Origin: Lachnospiraceae bacterium
GTDB taxonomy: Bacteria > Bacillota > Clostridia > Lachnospirales > Lachnospiraceae
NCBI GenBank assembly: GCA_024403235.1
Contig: JAKSSF010000007.1
Span: forward strand, 27,810-91,809
Direction of reading: 5' to 3'
Length of the DNA stretch: 64,000 nt
The notes below the pieces were generated by a model. It was not told the origin of the DNA, did not search any database, and saw only the letters and a list, made by a program, of their open reading frames with translations. The position numbers and the translations under genes are program-made. Shown one piece after another: positions 28,023 through 37,008 of this stretch. How positions within the stretch are numbered: position 1 is the first letter of the stretch; every line of letters begins with the position of its first letter.

Positions 28023-29297
28023 CTAACCAACTGCTTGTTCTATCAAGTCCACAAATTCTTCTTTTGTGATTTTCTCTAAGAAGAATGCATTCATATTATT
28101 TTCTATGGTTTCTCTTTGGGACTGTGTCAAAACCATACTTGGTATTTCTATTCGTCTACCCGCCAACTGTACTTTTTCCACCGCAATACTGAATCTTTCC
28201 AGTGTTCCATAATAATCAGAAATTACTATATTGGGGTTGGAAGGCATCTGTTGGGTTTCTAAAATAATGCGTTTCTGCACCTCTTCGCTCAACATATATT
28301 TCAAGAAACGAACGCCGGCTTCGATCTTCTTTTCATTTTTGCTGTTTCCTAACAGATATCCCAAATCCGCAGATTGATAGGAAATACTTTGAATTTCATC
28401 GTGGGGCAGTAGGGCATACCCGGCTTTGATTTTCGGGTCAATCATAGAAGCGCCCCAAACTCCGTTTATAAAAATGGCTAATTTATTGTCATTAAATAAT
28501 GCCGCTTCATCTCTGTAACTAAAATTACGATAGTTCACATTTTCATAACTATGTACTGTATTCCACAAATCCAATACATCACTGAGATTTTGCGTGGAAA
28601 GGGGCAACGGTGTCCCTTCTGTCAATACACCCTTTTCCACAAAATAATTGTCTGCCATATACATATATGCATCAAAAGATGGTCGAATGGCTTCCACACT
28701 TGGATTATTTTGCAAGGCCCAGTCATTTACAGTTTCTAACACTTGGTAAAACTCTTCCCAACTACCAGGCACTTCCCGAATACCTGCCTGTTCAAATATA
28801 TCTCTGTTATACCAATATCCGCCACTTAAAATTAAGACATCTGTAGCGGTAAATAATTTACCATCTTCTGTTGTCCATGTATTTGTAATAATGGGAGAAA
28901 TGCTATCCTGAAATGCTTCATCAGCATTGATATAGGGCATGAGATCTACCAGCATATTGTTATTTCTCATAAAACTGTAGATGCCATCTTTTCCCTCACC
29001 CGCTGTAAAGATCACATCAGGGATATTGCCTGTAGTAATCATATCTTCCACCAAACGAATCATTTCCCGATTGGTAGGCATACTAATCATATTTAAATGA
29101 ATATCCGGGTTTTCTTTTTCAAAGTCACTGTAGATTTGGCGCATGGCAACATGATCCGCTTCTGTGGAACCCCAACCATGAATAAAAGTAATTTCCGTTG
29201 GTTCTTCCGATACTGTTTCACATCCACCTAAAGCGCACATACAAATGCTTAGAAAAAACGATATAACAATTCTCTTAATGGCAAACTTGGATATCAA
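28023..29297 (-). CDS. Family-1 extracellular solute-binding lipoprotein, operon 1 (orphan, sensor-linked)
   Basis: A 424-residue lipoprotein with lipobox LGGC (Cys26) and a mature part starting TEITFIHGWGSTEADH. FTAGEGKDGIYSFM, VLILSGGYWYNRDIFEQAG and ALFNDNKLAIFINGVWGASM are typical of sugar-binding proteins of CUT1 transporters. It starts with TTG (29295-29297) behind AGGAGAG and follows the response regulator stop by one base. It has no permease of its own and closely resembles the protein at 35040-36284. Its place after a kinase-regulator pair suggests that it presents ligand to the kinase. Confidence 0.9.
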   Translation of the reverse strand: MISKFAIKRIVISFFLSICMCALGGCETVSEEPTEITFIHGWGSTEADHVAMRQIYSDFEKENPDIHLNMISMPTNREMIRLVEDMITTGNIPDVIFTAGEGKDGIYSFMRNNNMLVDLMPYINADEAFQDSISPIITNTWTTEDGKLFTATDVLILSGGYWYNRDIFEQAGIREVPGSWEEFYQVLETVNDWALQNNPSVEAIRPSFDAYMYMADNYFVEKGVLTEGTPLPLSTQNLSDVLDLWNTVHSYENVNYRNFSYRDEAALFNDNKLAIFINGVWGASMIDPKIKAGYALLPHDEIQSISYQSADLGYLLGNSKNEKKIEAGVRFLKYMLSEEVQKRIILETQQMPSNPNIVISDYYGTLERFSIAVEKVQLAGRRIEIPSMVLTQSQRETIENNMNAFFLEKITKEEFVDLIEQAVG

Positions 29298-29298
29298 T

Positions 29299-30021
29299 TT
29301 ACATTCTCTCCTGCCTGTAATCTTTTGGAGATTTCCCCGTATATTTTTTAAATGTTTTTGAAAAATATCCTACATCATTAAAGCCTACATATTCTGCAAT
29401 ATCATAAATTTTCATTCCGGTTAAAAGACATTCTTTTGCCTTGTCGATACGCTTCTTTAAGATATCATCGGAAAGGTTTACGCCTGCTCCGGACTTATAT
29501 AAACGACTTAGATAACTTGCATTTGCGTGCAGGATTTCTGCCAAGCTGGTTAAGGATATTTCTTCTCTATAATGTAGATTAACATATTCCTGCATTCTAA
29601 GAAATAGATTTTGTTCATCATTTCCTGCAATTGTTTCTTCCGTGGACTTTTCTCGCTCCTTGATGATTCGTTCCATAATCACAGGAAGCTCCTCTACCAC
29701 ATCTGCTTTTAAAATATACTCTATAACACCATATTTCATTGCCATTCTGGCATAGGAGAAATCGGAGTATGCGCTCAAAACGATAATCCCTATTTGGGGA
29801 TATTTCTCCTGCAAAGTTTTACAAACTTCTATCCCATCCATAACAGGCATACGAATGTCTGTTATGACGATGTCCGGACTATCTTTATCGACAGCCTCAA
29901 TCAATTCCCGTCCATTGGAATACACCCCTACTAATTGGGCCCCTAAATCAGACCAATCTACCAAGGAGGAAAGGGCATTTCTAATATATTGTTCATCATC
30001 TGCTGCTATTATTTTAATCAT
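29299..30021 (-). CDS. Response regulator, YesN/AraC type, operon 1
   Basis: A 240-residue compact regulator. The receiver domain (1-120) has D8/D9, phospho-acceptor D55 in ITDIRMPVMDG and the conserved Lys in YILKADV. The AraC-type domain (about 140-240) has LHANASYLSRLYKSGAGVNL and the second helix-turn-helix YVGFNDVGYFSKTFKKYTGKSPKDYR. Unlike the 536-residue regulator at 7551 it lacks the long middle region. The start overlaps the kinase gene by eight bases, so translation is coupled. It likely activates the promoter of its own operon. Confidence 0.92.
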   Translation of the reverse strand: MIKIIAADDEQYIRNALSSLVDWSDLGAQLVGVYSNGRELIEAVDKDSPDIVITDIRMPVMDGIEVCKTLQEKYPQIGIIVLSAYSDFSYARMAMKYGVIEYILKADVVEELPVIMERIIKEREKSTEETIAGNDEQNLFLRMQEYVNLHYREEISLTSLAEILHANASYLSRLYKSGAGVNLSDDILKKRIDKAKECLLTGMKIYDIAEYVGFNDVGYFSKTFKKYTGKSPKDYRQERM

Positions 30022-31579
30022 ACATCACCGGTATCTTTATTGTAATCTGAGTACCTTCTCCCGCCCGGCTTTCCACTTCAATTTGATGCCTGTTGGGATA
30101 CAGTACTTTTAATAATTGTTTCGTATTTGCTAAACTGGTACCTGTGTGGGTCTGGGTTTTTCCCGTTCCAATGCCTACGCCGTCATCCTGAATCAAAATA
30201 TGTAATTTATCCTTCTCCGTGGTCACACGGACAAGTACATGTCCCGGGCCTTCTTTTGGCTCAATACCATGTTCCACTGCATTTTCTACCAAGGGTTGCA
30301 CAATCAGTTTTGGAATCTTGCATTGTGATAAGGTCTCGGTATCATACTCTACCTGATAGGTTAAACTATCTCCATATCTTTCTTTTTGAATTTGAAGATA
30401 AAACTCTACTAACGATAGCTCCTCTTCCAAGGTGACATATACTTCTTTTTCTCTAAAGATTTTGCCCCTTATCAGTTTGGAATACGCGCGCAAACTTTGA
30501 TATAAATTCTCATCTCCGGACTGTTTTGCCTTGATAGAAAGCATGGCCAATACATTATACTGAAAATGAGGATTTAATTGAGATTGTAAATACTTTACTT
30601 CTGTCTTAACCGCAAGTAATTCCTTCTGGTAAACTTGTCTGGTTAAGCGAATAATATAAAACCCTAAAACCCCTAAAATAATTGTAACAAGGATAATCAG
30701 CACAACAGCCGGTATCCCTAAGTTATAAAATATGTTAGATCGACTAATAATCATAACGGAATACATTCCAAAACTATATCTGTCGAGCTTTGCAATTGTA
30801 TTTTTTGTATTCTGTTGAAATCGATCTTCCTCTCGAATGCTGGCTTCTATTTCTGCACAGAAGTCTTCACTCATTCCATAACAGGATAAAGAAACAGGAT
30901 GCTCTTCATCATCTAATGGAATATATCCCACCTGCCATTCCGCTTTTGCATAATTCTCTAATGGTTCAAAGGCATCTGTAATACTCTGTTGATTCAATTC
31001 AACAGCACAAATCCCTATATTTTCCATGTTTTCATCAAAGATTTTTACAGTAAGAATTTTGGTATTTTCTTCTGTACCGGAATACACATTATACCAACTC
31101 TTTGATGCATAAAACTTTTCTTCTATGACGGAGAAAAATGCATTACAGGCTTCAATAGAGGATATGGTTTCCGGATAATAATGCATACTGACAGGCTTAT
31201 GATTTTGATTAAACAAGTAGGCACGCACAATAAAGGGTTCAGACGATTCATTGCGATTTCTATCGGAAAACAAATCCATACTTAGGGCAAGCTGGCTTTC
31301 TATTTTCTCTGTATCATGATTTTTTCCAACCATGTATGCATGTAAGGTGTCATTATAACGAAATGCCAAAATACTGCTTTCCAAAAAATTAACCTTTTCG
31401 TTCAGCTGTCTGGTGGTACCCTGCATAACATATTCAATATTTTGTCTGTTTTGTCTGGATGCATAACTGACAAATAGTATCACAAAACCAAAACTGATAA
31501 TTAAAACTGAAAAAGCAGCAGTTAATAAAACCAGTAGTTTGATCCGTGCATCCATTCTCACTCGATTATTATTGCGCAT
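30014..31579 (-). CDS. Sensor histidine kinase, YesM type, operon 1
   Basis: A 521-residue kinase. A helix at about 11-34, an extracellular sensor region of about 240 residues and a second helix at about 275-298 are followed by the kinase core with QSQLNPHFQYNVLA (His338) and an HATPase_c domain (NAVEHGIEPKEGPG, DDGVGIGTGK). No obvious HAMP domain is seen between helix and kinase core. It follows the two permease genes by 49 bases without a hairpin, so it is cotranscribed with them. The close paralogue at 37008-38513 shares all these features. Confidence 0.92.
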   Translation of the reverse strand: MRNNNRVRMDARIKLLVLLTAAFSVLIISFGFVILFVSYASRQNRQNIEYVMQGTTRQLNEKVNFLESSILAFRYNDTLHAYMVGKNHDTEKIESQLALSMDLFSDRNRNESSEPFIVRAYLFNQNHKPVSMHYYPETISSIEACNAFFSVIEEKFYASKSWYNVYSGTEENTKILTVKIFDENMENIGICAVELNQQSITDAFEPLENYAKAEWQVGYIPLDDEEHPVSLSCYGMSEDFCAEIEASIREEDRFQQNTKNTIAKLDRYSFGMYSVMIISRSNIFYNLGIPAVVLIILVTIILGVLGFYIIRLTRQVYQKELLAVKTEVKYLQSQLNPHFQYNVLAMLSIKAKQSGDENLYQSLRAYSKLIRGKIFREKEVYVTLEEELSLVEFYLQIQKERYGDSLTYQVEYDTETLSQCKIPKLIVQPLVENAVEHGIEPKEGPGHVLVRVTTEKDKLHILIQDDGVGIGTGKTQTHTGTSLANTKQLLKVLYPNRHQIEVESRAGEGTQITIKIPVMYD

Positions 31580-31628
31580 GTTTCCCTACTTATATTCTTT
31601 CCGTGAATTATTTATATCTTATTTACTA

Positions 31629-32450
31629 TTATCCCTTTACAGCGCCGGCAGTCAAGGACTTTACAAAGGTCTCTGACAATAAGCAGAACACAATTATGGT
31701 AGGTAAAACTGAAACCACGATAGCAGAGAACATACCATTCAGGTTCTGGGCATAGGTGGTAGTAAACTGCCCCAATAATGCGGGCAATGTCATGTTTTCT
31801 TTGGACTTCAACAAAATAGAAGCAAAGTAGAATTCATTCCAGTTGTTTAATGCCACCATAATAGCTGCTGTGGCAATACCAGGTCTTGAAATGGGTAAAA
31901 TAATGCGGAAGAATGCACCTGCATAACTACAACCATCTATGCGTGCTGCTTCCTCCATCTCTTTAGGAATAGATAAGAAATAGGCACGGAGCATAAAGAA
32001 AGTAACTGCTATGCCGAGACCGGAATATACAAAAATCAGACCTGCATGTGTATCTCTTAGACCAAGGTTTCCTAACATTTGGTAAATAGGGAAACTGATG
32101 GAAACGGAAGGAATAAACAGTGTAGTGGTAAACATCAAAGTAACCAAGCTCTTCAATTTGAACTCCATACGAGCTGAAACATATGCTGACATGGAAACAA
32201 TTGTCACACTGAAGAAAGTTGACAATGCTGTCACGATGATACTGTTTTTAAAGTACATTCCAATATCCAACTGTGTAAAAATGGTAATATACCCATCAAA
32301 AACCCATTTGTCCGGTAAAGACAAGCCTCCGGGATTTTGTTTGAAGGAGGATAGTACTACCCATGCGATAGGATAAATGGATATGATCAAAACAATGGCA
32401 ATCATGAAATAGCCATATATTTTGCCCCAAATATTATTTTTCTCTTTCAT
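31629..32450 (-). CDS. CUT1 ABC sugar permease, MalG type, operon 1
   Basis: A 273-residue membrane protein with six hydrophobic segments and the EAA loop EEAARIDGCSYAGAFFRIILPISRPG, which docks the ATPase. The C terminus KSLTAGAVKG is typical of MalG-type permeases. It pairs with the upstream MalF-type permease. No ATPase gene is in the operon, so a shared MsmX/UgpC-like ATPase encoded elsewhere is expected. AGGAGGGAG precedes the ATG. Confidence 0.95.
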   Translation of the reverse strand: MKEKNNIWGKIYGYFMIAIVLIISIYPIAWVVLSSFKQNPGGLSLPDKWVFDGYITIFTQLDIGMYFKNSIIVTALSTFFSVTIVSMSAYVSARMEFKLKSLVTLMFTTTLFIPSVSISFPIYQMLGNLGLRDTHAGLIFVYSGLGIAVTFFMLRAYFLSIPKEMEEAARIDGCSYAGAFFRIILPISRPGIATAAIMVALNNWNEFYFASILLKSKENMTLPALLGQFTTTYAQNLNGMFSAIVVSVLPTIIVFCLLSETFVKSLTAGAVKG

Positions 32451-32462
32451 GATACTCCCTCC

Positions 32463-33380
32463 TTAGTCTGCCTTGCTGGTTCTAAATGCTTTATTAATCA
32501 TACCAACCAGTATCAAACCCAATAAGAACTGTATTACACCTGCCGTATTGGCTCTGGCAAAATTTAATTTGGTACTGCCCATGGCGGTTTTATAGATGTA
32601 ATAACTTAAGCTGTAAGTTGCATTATCCGGACCGCCCTGAGTAATTAATGCAATCTCGTTGTACAGCAATAATCCATAGTTGGCAGCCATCACAGAAACG
32701 GTACCAATCATTGGACGAATGAGCGGTAAACGAATGTTCCAATCCAACTGGAATTCACTTGCGCCGTCAATCCTTGCAGCTTCATAAATGGCAGGATCAA
32801 TAGAGAAAATCTGTGTCAAAAGGAGCAAACAGGAAGAACCGCCAAACAAGATGAACGAAAATGTAACTGCCCAAAATGCACTGGTTTCACTGGCAAGTAC
32901 ACTGACCTGAGAACCGGGAACAAAGAATTCACAAATTTCAGTAATAATACCGCGGGATGGACTGTACAGATTTAAGAAAATCAGACCAATGGCTGCGGTA
33001 GAAATAATATTGGGAATGATAAATGCATTTCTGGCAAGGCGCCAGCCTTTCAATTTTTTAGCCAATGCCAAGGCTACAAGTACTGTAAAAGGTATCTGAA
33101 TCACCATCGTCAATACAACCCATTTAATAGAGTTGATCAGGGCCCTCTGGAAATTTTTATCAACGGTGAACAGCTTTTGATAATTACTAAACAGGTTATC
33201 CCAACCAAGGAACTCCGGTTTCAGAAAGTTTTGGTAATTCCACTTTGTAAAAGAAGTTGCAAAGATTTGCACCAGAGGGTAGGCATAAATCGCTATGAAT
33301 AAAACAATGCCCGGTAGTAGAAAAAAGAAGATAAATCTATTTTTCTCCCCAAACAACTTCTTTAATTTTGAGTTGTTCAT
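32463..33380 (-). CDS. CUT1 ABC sugar permease, MalF type, operon 1
   Basis: A 305-residue membrane protein with six hydrophobic segments. Its EAA loop is YEAARIDGASEFQLDWNIRLPLIRP. I start at the ATG ending at 33380 because GGAGG is six to eight bases upstream; an in-frame ATG eight codons earlier has no site. It forms the translocation pore with the MalG-type partner 12 bases downstream. Confidence 0.95.
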   Translation of the reverse strand: MNNSKLKKLFGEKNRFIFFFLLPGIVLFIAIYAYPLVQIFATSFTKWNYQNFLKPEFLGWDNLFSNYQKLFTVDKNFQRALINSIKWVVLTMVIQIPFTVLVALALAKKLKGWRLARNAFIIPNIISTAAIGLIFLNLYSPSRGIITEICEFFVPGSQVSVLASETSAFWAVTFSFILFGGSSCLLLLTQIFSIDPAIYEAARIDGASEFQLDWNIRLPLIRPMIGTVSVMAANYGLLLYNEIALITQGGPDNATYSLSYYIYKTAMGSTKLNFARANTAGVIQFLLGLILVGMINKAFRTSKAD

Positions 33381-33445
33381 AGTATTTCCTCCAATAGCTT
33401 TCATTTAAGTTTCAGTGTGGAAAATGAGTAGTCTTAGTTAAAACA

Positions 33446-33475
33446 ATGGAGGTCTATCAAAAGATAGCCCTCCAT
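33446..33475 (-). terminator. Intercistronic hairpin after the first binding-protein gene, operon 1
   Basis: A 13-position stem (ATGGAGGTCTATC / GATAGCCCTCCAT, one mismatch) with an AAAA loop. The minus strand continues TGTTTTAAC, a poor U-tract. As in mgl, it sits right after the binding-protein gene and probably raises that gene's level over the permeases. Confidence 0.65.
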
Positions 33476-33504
33476 CTAAATGTCAATACAAGTTTGAATA
33501 TGTA

Positions 33505-34884
33505 TTATTCAGCTGCAGCCATGAATTCGTTTAATTCTGTAACTACATCTTCAACAGTCTTGGAGCCATCTTTAAGACCAGCGTACTTAGACTGAATTTC
33601 GCCTTCGTAATCGCCGAAAGCATTGCCTAAACCTAAAGCTTTGTAGTCTGCGCTATTGCATAAGCGGCAAGCTTCAACTAAAAGTTTTGCTTCAGGAGCG
33701 TCAACAGAGTTAGCAACTTCATCATAGTTGATATCTGCGCCAGGAGCCATACCGATACCGTAAGCGATAATCTTAGAAGCAACTTCCGGGCTTGTCATGT
33801 ATTTCATGAATTCGATACAAGCTGCTGTCTGAGCTTCATCTAATTTTGAAGATACAACAAATCCACAACCACCTGATAATAAAGCAGCTTTCTTGCCAGG
33901 TTCGTCAGTAGGGAAAATAGCAGGTTTTACATTTTCATCGCCTGCGCCACATCCTACAGATGCGCCTGCGTCCCAAACACCATTGAATAACATAGCTGTT
34001 TTGCCATCAAAGAAATCATCACGATATGTTTCGCTGTCACCAGCAGGATCAAAGTTAGCAACGCCGATTTTCTTCAGAACGCTGTTCTGCATGAAGTCGA
34101 TAGAGCCTTTGAATGCATCAGTATCAAATGTTTCAACATTTGCGCCAGCTAAGTGGAATGCACGAGAGTCTGCACTTCTCTGGTTGTAACCTGCTAATAA
34201 GATGTTTGCAGGCCATCCAGCGTTCAAAGATACAGGCTGAATACCAGCTGCTAATAAAGCGTCAACAGCTGCATCGAAGTCTGCCCATGTCTTCCAATCT
34301 GCAGGAACAGTAGCACCAGCTTCTTCGAATAATGCTTCGTTGTACCAGAAACCAACAGCTTCAATCTGTTCACGAACAGAGTAGATTGCGCCATCAGCGG
34401 TTAAGTTCTGATCATAACAAACACCAACGCCATTTTTGAAAGCAGGGTCTTCATCTAAGTAAGGTTTCAGATCCAGGATAGCACCAGCTGCAGATGCAAC
34501 AGGAGTGATGTCCCAGCCGCCGAAATCAGCGATGTCATAGAATTCACCAGCTGCTAAATCATTAAGTGCTGTGTTGTAAATGCCCTCTGCACCAGCTTCG
34601 TTTGCAATAATGTTGAAAACGAATTCATCTTTGTGCATATCAGCAAATTCCTGATAAATTTCACGCATCTGAGCAGCGGCAGGCCACTCAGCCTCTGAAT
34701 GGAAATAACCATGGGTAAAATTGATAACGGGAAGTTCCCCGTTGTCTGCTGCAGGAGCTTCTGCTACAGGAGCGTCTTCTGCGGGAGCATCAGATGCTGC
34801 TGGTGCACTCGAACCGCCACAGCCAACGATTGTTGTTGCCAACATAGCTGTTGCTAAGAGTAAACTAACAACTTTCTTTTTCAT
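33505..34884 (-). CDS. Family-1 sugar-binding lipoprotein, transporter receptor of operon 1
   Basis: A 459-residue lipoprotein with lipobox IVGC (Cys22) and an Ala/Pro/Glu linker to about residue 48. The binding domain opens LPVINFTHGYFHSEAEW and contains AVGFWYNEALFEEAG, FFDGKTAMLFNGVWDAG and CIEFMKYMTSPEVASKI. It is the first gene of operon 1 and the presumed donor for the two permeases. Its AAGGAGG ribosome binding site is one arm of an 18-bp inverted repeat (34891-34988). Codon use is biased toward favoured codons compared with the kinase genes, as for highly expressed receptors. The ligand is not evident. Confidence 0.93.
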   Translation of the reverse strand: MKKKVVSLLLATAMLATTIVGCGGSSAPAASDAPAEDAPVAEAPAADNGELPVINFTHGYFHSEAEWPAAAQMREIYQEFADMHKDEFVFNIIANEAGAEGIYNTALNDLAAGEFYDIADFGGWDITPVASAAGAILDLKPYLDEDPAFKNGVGVCYDQNLTADGAIYSVREQIEAVGFWYNEALFEEAGATVPADWKTWADFDAAVDALLAAGIQPVSLNAGWPANILLAGYNQRSADSRAFHLAGANVETFDTDAFKGSIDFMQNSVLKKIGVANFDPAGDSETYRDDFFDGKTAMLFNGVWDAGASVGCGAGDENVKPAIFPTDEPGKKAALLSGGCGFVVSSKLDEAQTAACIEFMKYMTSPEVASKIIAYGIGMAPGADINYDEVANSVDAPEAKLLVEACRLCNSADYKALGLGNAFGDYEGEIQSKYAGLKDGSKTVEDVVTELNEFMAAAE

Positions 34885-34890
34885 TGTAAA

Positions 34891-34988
34891 TCCTCCTTTT
34901 TACATTTTTAATGATAAGTTTTTCGCCGTTTTCTAAGTTGTTCTACAACTTTTTGACTTGTACTCAGTATAAAATGTAAAAAGGAGGA
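34891..34988 (-). promoter_or_regulatory. 18-bp inverted repeat able to mask the ribosome binding site
   Basis: TCCTCCTTTTTACATTTT at 34891-34908 and its exact reverse complement at 34971-34988 are 62 bases apart. On the minus-strand mRNA the downstream arm contains the AAGGAGG of the receptor gene and the upstream arm is its perfect complement. Between them is a smaller AAGTTGT/ACAACTT dyad (34935-34951). A transcript reading through from operon 2 would include both arms. A transcript starting at the local -10 would include only the downstream arm. Confidence 0.7.
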
Positions 34989-34994
34989 CATAAA
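34966..34994 (-). promoter_or_regulatory. Candidate promoter of operon 1
   Basis: TATACT as -10 (34966-34971), with a 17-base spacer that coincides with the upstream arm of the inverted repeat, and a weak TTTATG as -35. A poor -35 would fit activation by the YesN-type regulator. Confidence 0.4.
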
Positions 34995-35039
34995 TGTATC
35001 TATTTTACCAAAAACATGGAATATTTTTACATTTGATAT

Positions 35040-36284
35040 TTATTCTACGCACATTTGGTAGAAACTATTTTCTTCCAAACCACCATTCAGATAAGAGCTT
35101 AAATATAGTTCTATAGTTTCTCTTTGGGATTCACTCCAAAGATTTTGTGGAATATCCAATCGTATTTTTGCGGATTGAATTTCTTTTACCGCCATGGAAA
35201 ATCTTTCCAATTCCTTTTCATAATCCTCTATTTCAATCTCCGGATTTTGTGGCATCTGCTGGGTCTCCAATAGAATTCTCTTTTGCACCGGAAGACTTAA
35301 CATATAGGTTAAAAAACGAATAGAAGCCTGTATTTTTTCTTCATTTCCAGTGTTTCCCACAAGATATCCTAAGGCCGCAGACTGGCAACTCATGGTTTGA
35401 CCATAGGCAGAAGGAAACAAAGCATATCCGGCATTTATATCAGGCTTAATCATAGAAGCTGCCCACACACCGTTTGGATAGATCGCCAGTTTCCCATTAT
35501 TAAACAGGTCTGTTTCATCACGATAACTGATGTTACGGCTTTGCATGTGAATATTGTCATCCAGTCGTTTCCATGCGTCACACACCTTGGAAAAACTTCT
35601 CTCAGACATTTTTATCTTGCCTTTTGTAAGCATTTCACCGGAATCATTTAAGATATTGTCCGCTATATACAAATAGGTATTGGTAGAGGGTCGGATGGCT
35701 TCCACTGTACTAAAACGGGCTGAAGACCATCGATTGATGGTTTCCAACATCTTAAAAAAACCATCCCAGGTTGTGGGAATATTCTCAATTCCAATTAACT
35801 CCAATAAATCTTTGTTATACCAATATCCACCGCTGACAATCAAAACATCAGACGCTGTATACAAATGGTCTTGCTGCTTCCAGGTCACCTTCGTGATAGG
35901 AGAAATACTTGTTTCAAACTCAAAATCCTTTTCCATATAGGGTGCCAAATCTACCAGCATATCATTTTCCAGCATAAAACGATAAATGGAATTTTCTCCT
36001 TCACCTGCTGTGAAAATAATATCCGGAACAGTCCCTACTGACAGCATATCTTCCACAAAATTTATCATTTCTTTATTGGTAGGCATAGAGAGCATGTTGA
36101 TCTTAATATCCGGATTTTCTTTTTCAAAATCCATATAGATTTGACGCATTGCCTTGTGATCTTCCTCTGTAGCTCCCCAACCATGAATAAAAGTAATTTC
36201 TGTAGGAACAGCTGCTTTTTTTCCACTGCAGCCAGATAAGAAACACACCAGTATTACTCCTAAAACCAGTATTATTTTTTTCAT
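35040..36284 (-). CDS. Family-1 extracellular solute-binding lipoprotein, operon 2 (orphan, sensor-linked)
   Basis: A 414-residue lipoprotein with lipobox LSGC (Cys19). The mature part begins TEITFIHGWGATEEDH and carries FTAGEGENSIYRFM, VSGGYWYNKDLLELIG and NGKLAIYPNGVWAASM, matching the 28023-29297 protein almost segment by segment. Its ATG overlaps the response-regulator stop by four bases and has GGAG. No terminator is evident between its stop and operon 1, so readthrough is possible. The role is inferred to be ligand presentation to the adjacent kinase. Confidence 0.9.
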   Translation of the reverse strand: MKKIILVLGVILVCFLSGCSGKKAAVPTEITFIHGWGATEEDHKAMRQIYMDFEKENPDIKINMLSMPTNKEMINFVEDMLSVGTVPDIIFTAGEGENSIYRFMLENDMLVDLAPYMEKDFEFETSISPITKVTWKQQDHLYTASDVLIVSGGYWYNKDLLELIGIENIPTTWDGFFKMLETINRWSSARFSTVEAIRPSTNTYLYIADNILNDSGEMLTKGKIKMSERSFSKVCDAWKRLDDNIHMQSRNISYRDETDLFNNGKLAIYPNGVWAASMIKPDINAGYALFPSAYGQTMSCQSAALGYLVGNTGNEEKIQASIRFLTYMLSLPVQKRILLETQQMPQNPEIEIEDYEKELERFSMAVKEIQSAKIRLDIPQNLWSESQRETIELYLSSYLNGGLEENSFYQMCVE

Positions 36285-37008
36285 TTTCCACTCCTGCTTT
36301 GTTTATATTCCTTAGGGCTTAAACCGGTCTTTTTTCTAAACATACGCGCAAAGTATGCGGGGTCATTAAATCCAACATAATCTGAAATATCATTGATTTT
36401 CATATCTGTTACCAATAGACATTCTTTGGCCTTTTCGATTCGTTTCAAAACCACATCATCGGATAGGTTAACACCTGCCTTCTTTTTATACAAACGGCTC
36501 AAATAGCTGGAATTAGAATGGAGTAGTTCTGCCACCTCTGTCAGACTGATTTCTTCCCGATAGTGCAGTGCTACATAGTGTGACATTTTTTCATATAAAT
36601 CCTTATCCTTGTCCTCCTCCGGCTCTATTGTAATGGCCGATTGCTGTATATCTTTCACCAGTCTTTCTACTACCAAAGGCAGTTCTATGGTAACATCCGC
36701 TTTTAAGACATATTCTTTCACGCCATATTTCATAGCGGTTCTGGCATAAGAAAAGTCAGAGTAGGCACTTAAAACAATAATGCGGGCCTTACTCTTATTA
36801 TCCATCAGATATTGACAGGCTTCCAATCCATCCATAACGGGCATGCGGATATCTGTAATTACAATATCCGGATTCAGTTCCTCACAAGCTTCTATCAATT
36901 CTCTTCCATTTTTTACTATTTTGATTAGTTCACAGCCTAATGCTTCCCATGGCACGATTTTCTTTAGGGCATTTCTTAGGTACTGTTCATCATCCGCAGC
37001 GATTACTT
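36281..37008 (-). CDS. Response regulator, YesN/AraC type, operon 2
   Basis: A 244-residue paralogue of the operon 1 regulator (start ATG at 37013-37015, seven bases beyond the end given here because of the overlap with the kinase stop). The receiver has D8/D9, D55 in ITDIRMPVMDG and YVLKADV. The AraC domain has LHSNSSYLSRLYKKKAGVNL and YVGFNDPAYFARMFRKKTGLSPKEY. The start codon overlaps the kinase reading frame by eight bases and the stop overlaps the lipoprotein start, so kinase, regulator and lipoprotein are tightly coupled. It differs from its paralogue in the linker and recognition residues, so it may have its own operator. Confidence 0.9.
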
